Positions 58,396 to 64,000 of a stretch of DNA of 64,000 bases are shown here, piece after piece. Position 1 is the first letter of the stretch, and each line of letters starts with the position of its first letter. Below the pieces are notes generated by a model, which saw only the letters and a program-made list of their open reading frames with translations, searched no databases and was not told the DNA's origin. The translations under genes were made by a program, and so were the position numbers. Source of the stretch: Mycolicibacterium rhodesiae JS60 (GTDB lineage: Bacteria > Actinomycetota > Actinomycetes > Mycobacteriales > Mycobacteriaceae); the NCBI GenBank assembly GCA_000230935.2, contig AGIQ01000003.1:620001-684000 (forward strand). Direction: 5' to 3'.

Positions 58396-59577
58396 TTGAG
58401 CGACCACATACCCATCGGCGGCACCTGCGCCGCGGGTTTTGGCGCGGTTCGCGACGCGTTCGGGAAGAACTTCAGTGACGGTGACGAAGTCGGCGCCGCG
58501 GTCGCGGTGTGGGTCGACGGCAATCTGGTGGTCAATCTGTGGGGCGGCTACGCCGATGCTCGCCGCCGCCGGCAGTGGCGGCAGAATACGCTGGCCAGCA
58601 TCTTCTCCGGAACCAAAGGGCTGACCAGCACCTGCGTGCACCTGCTGGCCGACCGAGGCGAGATCGACCTGCACGCCCCTGTCGCGCAGTACTGGCCGGA
58701 GTTCGCGCAGAACGGGAAGCACGACATCACCGTCGCCTCAGTGCTCGGGCACCGCTCCGGGGTGATCGGCCCGCGCACCCGCATGCATTGGAGTGACACC
58801 ACCGACTGGGATCGGGTGTGTGCTGACCTGGCCGCTTCCGAGCCGTGGTGGCCGCCCGGGACCGCGCAGGGCTATCACATGGTGACGTTCGGCTTCATCC
58901 TCGGCGAGGTGGTCCGGCGCGTCACCGGGCGCACCATCGGCCACTACCTGCGGACCGAGATCGCCGAGCCGATGGGTATCGACGTCCACATCGGCCTGCC
59001 TGCCGCCGAACACCATCGCTGCGCGGAGATGGTCAACAAGCCGCACATCCGCGACGTCCTGGCCAACGGGCAGGCGCCGGGCCATCCGACCTCCCTCGAC
59101 GAGCATCCGATGGCCGGTCTGTCGGTGGCGATGGGCTTCGTTCCCGACGACGAGCTCGGCTCCAACGAACTCACGCGCTGGCGCGCCAGTGAGTTCCCCG
59201 GCACCAACGGCCATGTCTCGGCGCTGGGCATGGCGACGTTTTACAACGGACTGGCCCAAGAGAAGCTGCTCAGCCGCGACCATCTGGAATCCGTGCGCAT
59301 CTCGCAGGGCGGCTTCGACGCCGACGTCGTGCTCGGCGCCCGAGTCGCCGACCACGGGTGGGGTCTGGGCTACATGCTCAACCAACGCGGGGTCGCGGGC
59401 CCGAACCCGCGCAGCTTCGGCCACGGCGGATCGGGCGGCTCGTACGGCTTCGTCGACCTCGAACACCGCATCGGCTACGCGTACGTGATGAACTATTTCG
59501 ACGCGACCAAATGCAACGCGGACCCTCGCAGCACGGCGTTGAGTGACGCGGTCTACCGCGCTCTCGGTGTGCTCTGA
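58396..59577 (+). CDS. lipP: Class C beta-lactamase-fold esterase, LipP-like
   Basis: The 393-residue protein has the SxxK nucleophile motif SIFSGTKGLTS (Ser71, Lys74), the downstream Tyr region QGYHMVTFG and the C-terminal RSFGHGGSGGSYGF typical of type VIII esterases. It probably hydrolyses lipid or cyclic esters rather than beta-lactams. Start TTG 58396 follows AGGAG and gives almost the length of M. tuberculosis LipP. The symbol rests on the synteny with tig, nei2 and rpiB. It is divergent from the Tat phosphatase, with a 169-bp gap. Confidence 0.85.
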   Translation: MSDHIPIGGTCAAGFGAVRDAFGKNFSDGDEVGAAVAVWVDGNLVVNLWGGYADARRRRQWRQNTLASIFSGTKGLTSTCVHLLADRGEIDLHAPVAQYWPEFAQNGKHDITVASVLGHRSGVIGPRTRMHWSDTTDWDRVCADLAASEPWWPPGTAQGYHMVTFGFILGEVVRRVTGRTIGHYLRTEIAEPMGIDVHIGLPAAEHHRCAEMVNKPHIRDVLANGQAPGHPTSLDEHPMAGLSVAMGFVPDDELGSNELTRWRASEFPGTNGHVSALGMATFYNGLAQEKLLSRDHLESVRISQGGFDADVVLGARVADHGWGLGYMLNQRGVAGPNPRSFGHGGSGGSYGFVDLEHRIGYAYVMNYFDATKCNADPRSTALSDAVYRALGVL

Positions 59578-59631
59578 CAAGCAAATTCTCGTTCTCCGGG
59601 GCAGTGTCACCGGATCGGTAGTGTGGACGCC

Positions 59632-60429
59632 ATGAACGGTGTGCTGGTCGTGCTCATCCTGGTCGTCGTCATTGCGATCGTGCTGGCGGTGTGGAGCTCG
59701 TCGCGGGCCTCGGGCAACCGCAATGCGGCCTCTCTGGCCGACGCGAAGGCTGACGCGCGCAGGGTGATCGAACGCCTCGGCGGGCAGGTGCTCAACCTCA
59801 CCGGCAACAACGACGCCTCGACCCAGGCGCTGGCCGATGCCTCGGAGCGGTTCACCGCCGCCTCGTCGCAGATCGACCAGGCCACCACCGCCAAGCAGGC
59901 CATGCTGGCCAAGGAAAGCGCGATCGAGGGGCTGTATTACGTGCGCGCCGCGCGCACCGCGATGGGCATGGACCCCGGACCGGAACTGGAGACGATGGCC
60001 GGCCAGAAGTCGGCGGGTGCGGTCACCGAGGACCGCAAGGTTGCGTTCGAGGGCCGCGAGATCCAGGCCTCCCCCGTGCCGAGTGCGCGCACTCCGAACT
60101 ACTTCCCCGGCGGCCGGGTCGCCGGGCGACCGGTGCCAGCCGGCTGGTACTCCGAGCCGTGGTGGAAGACGGCGCTGGTCGCCGGCGCCTGGGGGGTGGG
60201 CTCGGTGCTGCTGTTCGACGCGTTGTTCTCCGGCATGGGCGGCGTTGACTACGGCGCCTCGGGCTTCGAGAACGGCTACGGCTCAGGCTTCGATCAAGGT
60301 TTCGACCAGGGCTACGACCAGGGTCTGGACGCCGGCCAGGACACCGGTTGGGGCGACAGCGGCGGTTGGGGCGACAGCGGCGGCGATTTCGGCGGTGGCG
60401 ATTTCGGCGGCGGGTTCGGCGACTTCTAG
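59632..60429 (+). CDS. Membrane protein with Gly/Asp-rich C-terminal repeats, unknown function
   Basis: The 265-residue protein has an N-terminal helix (VLVVLILVVVIAIVLAVW) and a helical part with NASLADAKADARRVIERL-like heptads. A second membrane segment follows (KTALVAGAWGVGSVLLFDALF), then a low-complexity tail made of Phe/Tyr-Asp-Gln-Gly and Gly-Trp-Gly-Asp-Ser-Gly units ending GFGDF. ATG 59632 is chosen. The Asp/Gly-rich repeats could bind calcium or phase-separate, but that is speculation. It is convergent with the antiporter gene and overlaps its stop by 4 bp. Confidence 0.75.
   Translation: MNGVLVVLILVVVIAIVLAVWSSSRASGNRNAASLADAKADARRVIERLGGQVLNLTGNNDASTQALADASERFTAASSQIDQATTAKQAMLAKESAIEGLYYVRAARTAMGMDPGPELETMAGQKSAGAVTEDRKVAFEGREIQASPVPSARTPNYFPGGRVAGRPVPAGWYSEPWWKTALVAGAWGVGSVLLFDALFSGMGGVDYGASGFENGYGSGFDQGFDQGYDQGLDAGQDTGWGDSGGWGDSGGDFGGGDFGGGFGDF
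60346..60381 (+). repeat. Two perfect 18-bp tandem copies encoding Gly-Trp-Gly-Asp-Ser-Gly
   Basis: GGTTGGGGCGACAGCGGC occurs at 60346-60363 and again at 60364-60381 without change. It lies in the low-complexity tail of the gene at 59632. Exact nucleotide identity points to recent duplication and possible length variation. Confidence 0.85.
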
Positions 60430-62117
60430 AACCGGCTCTCCAGCCGCGAGGTCACGCCGGCCTCCTGCAGGTCGAGGCGCTCCAGCATCGCCCGCACCGC
60501 GTCGTCGTCGATGTTTCCGGCGTCGCGTTCACTGATCAGCGCGGCCCGCTGGGCGGCCAGCACATCGCGATAGAGCCCGGAGAACACCTCGGCGCGTCGG
60601 GTATGCGCCTCCGGGTCGGGCATCTCGTCGGCATCCTGCGAATGCCGGGCGATGGTGTTGCGGATTTCGGCCAGCACCCTGGGATCGAGCCCTTCGGGTG
60701 GGTTGGCCCGAAAGTCGGCGAGGACCTCGTCGGCGGCGTCGTGAACCACCCGCTCGGCCTTGAGCGCCTCATCGCGCTCGTAGCTCTGATCGTCCTGCTG
60801 CCCCGACAGTTCCAGGCGGCGGATCAACGGCGGCAGCGTCCATCCCTGCAGCAGTAGTGTCCCGACCGCGACCGAGAACGCGATCGCCTGGATAGTGGCC
60901 CGCTCGGGAAACGGCTCACCGTTGGCCATCGTCAGCGGAATACCGGCCGCGGCCGCCAGCGTCACCACCCCGCGCATACCCGTCCACGACACCACCACGC
61001 TCTCGCGCCAACTCAGTGAACGGTGGTCGATCATGGAGCGCCACTTACCATCTGGCTTGTCCCGCTTCTTCGTGCCCAGCGCGCCGCGCCCGCCGCCGGC
61101 CGGGACGGGCACCGACAGCGTGCGGTCGACGTGGCGCAGCAGGACACCACGGCCGAACATCAAGAACACCGACAGCGGCCGGATCGCCAGCACGATGAAC
61201 AGCACGATCGCCGACGCGATCGCCACCTCGGCCAGCGACTCGTGCTGCTCACGGAGATCTTCGAGCACGAATCGCAGATGCAACCCGATGTAGGCGAACA
61301 CGAACGCCTCCAGCAGTACATCCAGCGCGTGCCACACATACCGTTCCTGCAGCCGGGTCTGGTAGCCGGCGCCCAGCGTTCCACTGCCGACCACGAACCC
61401 CGCGACCACCACGGCCAGCACCCCTGAGGCGTGCAGTTCCTCGGCGGCGATGAACGCGGCGAAGGGCACCACCAGGCCCTGGATGGTTTCCAGACCGGGA
61501 TTGTTCAGCCGCTTGCGGATCCACAACGTCACATAGCCCAGCGCGGCACCTACAGCGGGACCGACCATCGCGCTGTAACCGAACAGCAGCACCGGGTTCT
61601 CGATGAACGTGTGGGTCCCTGCCACCTGAGCCACGGCGACCAAGAACAGCGCCAGGGCGGCGGCGTCGTTGATCAGGCTTTCCCCGGTCAGGATGGCCAT
61701 CACTCGTTTGGGCAGGCCGAGCTTGCGACCCACCGCGACCGCGGTGACAGCGTCGGGAGGTGCCACGATGGCGCCCAGCACCAGAGCCGTGGCGAAGGTC
61801 AACGGCACCACCACCAGCCAGGCCGAGACCGCCGCGACGGCGAAGGCCGTCACGAGCACCAGAGCCACTCCGAGGCCGAGGATCGGTTTGATGTTGCGGA
61901 CGAACGTTGGGAACGAGAAATCCAACGCCGCCGAGTACAGCAGCGGCGGCAACACCACGGTCAGCAGGATGTGCGAATCCAGCTCGGGCGCTTCGAATCC
62001 GGGCAGAAATGATGCCGCGATTCCGACAACGACGATGATCAGCGCGGGTTCCAGACCCCGCTGATGCGCAATCGCGGTGACCATTATCGCACCGACGACC
62101 ACGAGAATCAGTTCCAT
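60426..62117 (-). CDS. CPA1-family Na+/H+ (cation/proton) antiporter
   Basis: The 563-residue protein has about twelve membrane helices in residues 1-420. They contain GAIVAPPDAVTAVAVGRKLG, the ND-like motif GESLINDAAALALF and the second-half TGMRGVVTLAAAAGIP. A long cytoplasmic tail has charged helices (SYERDEALKAERVVHDA). It exchanges Na+ or K+ for protons. ATG 62117 is chosen; the upstream frame lies over the Nei2-like gene. It shares a convergent 4-bp overlap with the gene at 59632. Confidence 0.9.
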   Translation of the reverse strand: MELILVVVGAIMVTAIAHQRGLEPALIIVVVGIAASFLPGFEAPELDSHILLTVVLPPLLYSAALDFSFPTFVRNIKPILGLGVALVLVTAFAVAAVSAWLVVVPLTFATALVLGAIVAPPDAVTAVAVGRKLGLPKRVMAILTGESLINDAAALALFLVAVAQVAGTHTFIENPVLLFGYSAMVGPAVGAALGYVTLWIRKRLNNPGLETIQGLVVPFAAFIAAEELHASGVLAVVVAGFVVGSGTLGAGYQTRLQERYVWHALDVLLEAFVFAYIGLHLRFVLEDLREQHESLAEVAIASAIVLFIVLAIRPLSVFLMFGRGVLLRHVDRTLSVPVPAGGGRGALGTKKRDKPDGKWRSMIDHRSLSWRESVVVSWTGMRGVVTLAAAAGIPLTMANGEPFPERATIQAIAFSVAVGTLLLQGWTLPPLIRRLELSGQQDDQSYERDEALKAERVVHDAADEVLADFRANPPEGLDPRVLAEIRNTIARHSQDADEMPDPEAHTRRAEVFSGLYRDVLAAQRAALISERDAGNIDDDAVRAMLERLDLQEAGVTSRLESRF

Positions 62118-62139
62118 GAGGGCATTCTCGCGGCAATGC

Positions 62140-62931
62140 TCATACCTGGCAGGTCGGACACCAGAACAGGTTGCGGCCTTCGAGTTCGGCGGTCCGGATC
62201 GGCGTGCCACACACTCGGCACGGCTCCCCCGCCCGCCGATAGACGTAGGTGCGGGGACGGTCCGGCCGGTAGGACGGTGCGCCGTGATCATGTTCGGGGC
62301 GCACCACCACGATCTTGCCGCGGCGGACGCCGACCTTCATCAACGCGACCAGGTCGGTCCAGGCTTCGGCGAACTCATCGGCACCGACGTCGCGACCGGG
62401 ACGGTACGGGTCGATGCAGTGGCGAAACAACAATTCGCTGCGGTAGACATTACCCACGCCGGCAATCACACTCTGATCCATCAGCAGCGCGCCGATAGGC
62501 TTGCGGGACTTGGAAATTCGCGCCCAGGGAAGCGACGGGTCGGCGTCCCGTCGCAGCGGGTCGGGCCCGAGCCGGGCCACGATCGCCGACACCTGCGCCT
62601 CGTCGATCACCTCACAGGCCGTCGGGCCACGCAGGTCGGTGCCGAATTCAGCGCCGACGACCCGCATTCGCACCTGGCCGACGGGCAGCGGCATCGGGAC
62701 CGGCGCCTCGGTGAAGGTGCCGTACAACCCGAGGTGGATGTGCACGATCGGGCCGCCGTCGTAGTGATGGAACAGGTGCTTGCCCCACACCGACGCGCGG
62801 GTGAACACCCGCCCGTTGAGGATCGCGGCGTCGGCAAACCGGCCCTGCGGGCTCGACACGGCCGCCGGGGCGCCGGCGAAGCGACGCTGATGCAACCGGG
62901 CGAGCCGGTGAAGGGTGTGGCCTTCCGGCAC
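62140..62931 (-). CDS. nei2: Fpg/Nei-family DNA glycosylase, Nei2-like
   Basis: The 263-residue protein starts MPEGHTLHRLARLHQ, so the catalytic Pro2-Glu3 is present after Met removal. It has the helix-two-turn-helix GALLMDQSVIAGVGNVYRSE and a C-terminal zinc finger CRVCGTP and CPTC. It excises oxidised pyrimidines and cleaves the strand by beta/delta elimination. It corresponds to Rv2464c by position next to rpiB. It starts 3 bp after the rpiB stop and is probably co-transcribed with it. Confidence 0.92.
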   Translation of the reverse strand: MPEGHTLHRLARLHQRRFAGAPAAVSSPQGRFADAAILNGRVFTRASVWGKHLFHHYDGGPIVHIHLGLYGTFTEAPVPMPLPVGQVRMRVVGAEFGTDLRGPTACEVIDEAQVSAIVARLGPDPLRRDADPSLPWARISKSRKPIGALLMDQSVIAGVGNVYRSELLFRHCIDPYRPGRDVGADEFAEAWTDLVALMKVGVRRGKIVVVRPEHDHGAPSYRPDRPRTYVYRRAGEPCRVCGTPIRTAELEGRNLFWCPTCQV

Positions 62932-62934
62932 GGG

Positions 62935-63414
62935 TCAGGCGGGGGCGCCGGGCACCGGCGGTGGCACGTGGGTGCGCTCGTACTCGTCGAGGATGTCGAT
63001 ACGCCGTTGGTGCCGTTCGGCTTTCGACCACGGGGTGGACAGGAAGGCGTCGACGAACGTCAGCGCGTCCTCGACCGGATGCATCCGGCCGCCGATGCTG
63101 ACGACTTGAGCGTTGTTGTGCTCACGCGCCAGCGACGCCGTCTCGACACTCCAGGCGAGTGCGCAGCGGATACCGGGCACCTTGTTGGCGGCGATCTGCT
63201 CGCCGTTGCCCGAGCCGCCGATCACGATGCCCAGGCTGTCGGGGTCCGCCAGCGTCTTGGTCGCCGCGGAGATGCAGAACGCCGGGTAGTCGTCCTCGGC
63301 GTCATAGGTGTACGCGCCGCAGTCGATCGGCTCGTGACCACCGGATTTCAGGTGCTCGATGATGGCCTGCTTGAGTTCGTATCCGGCATGGTCTGAGCCG
63401 AGGTAGACACGCAT
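62935..63414 (-). CDS. rpiB: Ribose-5-phosphate isomerase B
   Basis: The 159-residue protein begins VYLGSDHAGYELKQAIIEHL and has GIVIGGSGNGEQIAANKVPGIRC, the RpiB/LacAB active-site core. The Glu in GNGEQ marks the mycobacterial type that lacks the usual catalytic Cys, and Asp/His lie near the start. It interconverts ribose 5-phosphate and ribulose 5-phosphate. It is full length and is followed on the same strand by the Nei2-like gene. Confidence 0.95.
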   Translation of the reverse strand: MRVYLGSDHAGYELKQAIIEHLKSGGHEPIDCGAYTYDAEDDYPAFCISAATKTLADPDSLGIVIGGSGNGEQIAANKVPGIRCALAWSVETASLAREHNNAQVVSIGGRMHPVEDALTFVDAFLSTPWSKAERHQRRIDILDEYERTHVPPPVPGAPA

Positions 63415-63440
63415 GGCCGATACTCTACTTCGGCGTCGCC

Positions 63441-64000
63441 TCAGCCCACCGTGATGGCATCCAGTCGCTGTTTGATGAACGCCGACGACGTCACCGGCGC
63501 CAGCCCGGCCACCCGCCCGATCGGCGGCGCCAGCGGCGTGATCAGCGCATCGTGATTGGCCTCGTAGAAGTAGATCAGCGAGATCAGATCCTCCTCCGGG
63601 GCGTGCGGTTGCGGCGGCAACACCCGATGCCGGCCCGACGGCCAGCGCCGTCCGCTCCAGTACTCGAGGAGGTCGCCGATGTTGATCGTCAGCGCGGCCG
63701 GGTCGTAGGGGGCATCCTCCCAGCCGCCGGCCTCGGAAAAGACTTGCAGCCCACCGGCTCCGGGCTCACGATCCAGAATGGTCACGGTGCCGAAGTCGGT
63801 GTGCGGCCCGATCCGGAACTGTCCGGGTTCAGGCTCCCCGACGACGCTGACCGGCGGATAGTGGTTGATGTTCATCGTCCAGGTAGGCCGGTCGGCCAGG
63901 CTGGCGAACGGGTTGTCGGGCAGCCCGAGCGCATGGGCCATCAGCGCCAGCAGGTCGTCGGCCAGGCGATGCATGGCCTCGGTGTATTCGCGCACCAGCG
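63441..64000 (-). CDS. Isopenicillin-N-synthase-like 2-oxoglutarate/Fe(II) oxygenase, N-terminus outside window
   Basis: The visible 185 C-terminal residues include the iron-binding FRIGPHTDFGTVTIL (His-x-Asp) and the distal histidine in SGRHRVLPPQ, with Arg nearby in the usual R-x-S-like position. TINIGDLLEYWSG is the family strand between them. It belongs to the large DIOX/IPNS group with unknown substrate. The reading frame runs open through the last base, so the start is outside and the GTG at 63995 is internal. Confidence 0.85.
   Translation of the reverse strand, partial: LVREYTEAMHRLADDLLALMAHALGLPDNPFASLADRPTWTMNINHYPPVSVVGEPEPGQFRIGPHTDFGTVTILDREPGAGGLQVFSEAGGWEDAPYDPAALTINIGDLLEYWSGRRWPSGRHRVLPPQPHAPEEDLISLIYFYEANHDALITPLAPPIGRVAGLAPVTSSAFIKQRLDAITVG

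Noticed and set aside
1..64000. CRISPR arrays, insertion sequences, rRNA or prophage genes
   Set aside because: No regularly spaced repeats, transposase or integrase motifs, or rRNA-like sequence were seen anywhere in the window.

Overview
The window is GC-rich actinobacterial chromosome and almost certainly comes from a non-tuberculous Mycobacterium/Mycolicibacterium. The evidence is an MmpS/MmpL pair, an F420-type (Ddn-like) nitroreductase, a mycobacterial ClpP1/ClpP2 pair, and the gene set clpX, mmuM, clpP2, clpP1, tig, lipP-like esterase, nei2-like glycosylase and rpiB. That set matches the Rv2457c-Rv2465c neighbourhood of M. tuberculosis as I remember it, here opened by accessory blocks. 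No transposase, integrase, phage gene, CRISPR array or rRNA was seen. Both edge genes are cut by the window.

Region 1 (1-21384) handles polyols and inositol. A truncated PfkB kinase and a LacI-type regulator stand divergent from a coupled four-gene set: a PhyH-like Fe(II)/2-oxoglutarate dioxygenase, two Gfo/Idh/MocA dehydrogenases and an IolE-like TIM-barrel protein. A Ddn-like protein, a CUT2-type sugar ABC importer on the minus strand and a hydroxypyruvate-isomerase-like protein follow. A GntR/UTRA regulator is then divergent from the full catabolic operon iolC, Cgl0159-like aldolase candidate, iolB, iolD, iolE, iolG, iolH, mmsA/iolA. A 21-bp motif, 18/21 identical in two copies, overlaps the -35 regions of both the importer and the iolC operon and probably ties uptake to catabolism. 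A dienelactone-hydrolase-like gene and a RibD/DHFR-like gene close the region.

Region 2 (21462-32714) is a sulfide/persulfide island. A minus operon encodes TauE/SafE permease, thioredoxin, sulfide:quinone oxidoreductase and a persulfide-dioxygenase/rhodanese fusion. A divergent plus operon encodes rhodanese-DUF2892, TauE/SafE and a CsoR-family regulator. A second CsoR-family gene and a 62-residue cysteine protein are divergent from mmpS-mmpL-rhodanese. Both regulators have the two-cysteine, no-histidine pattern of persulfide sensors (CstR). Six 16-bp ATACCC-N4-GGGTAT palindromes lie in just the two divergent promoter regions, placing an MmpL exporter in a predicted persulfide regulon. A DsbA-like protein and an AhpD-like protein follow.

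Region 3 (32860-42215) carries a type III glutamine synthetase (probable TTG start), a secreted alanine-rich protein with a basic tail, a LysR regulator divergent from a YdeP/FdhF-type molybdoprotein with fdhD, a small lipoprotein and a UGT-like glycosyltransferase.

Region 4 (42223-47721) is the proteostasis core: clpX, mmuM, clpP2-clpP1, tig, tRNA-Pro and tRNA-Gly. Region 5 (47723-64000) holds envelope and secreted proteins (a Tat-exported phosphatase and an S53 protease with two membrane partners), an amine oxidase, a lipP-like esterase, a CPA1 antiporter, a Nei2-like glycosylase, rpiB and a truncated 2-oxoglutarate oxygenase. Two copies of a long inverted-repeat terminator, at 10104-10165 and 42152-42215, each lie between convergent genes.
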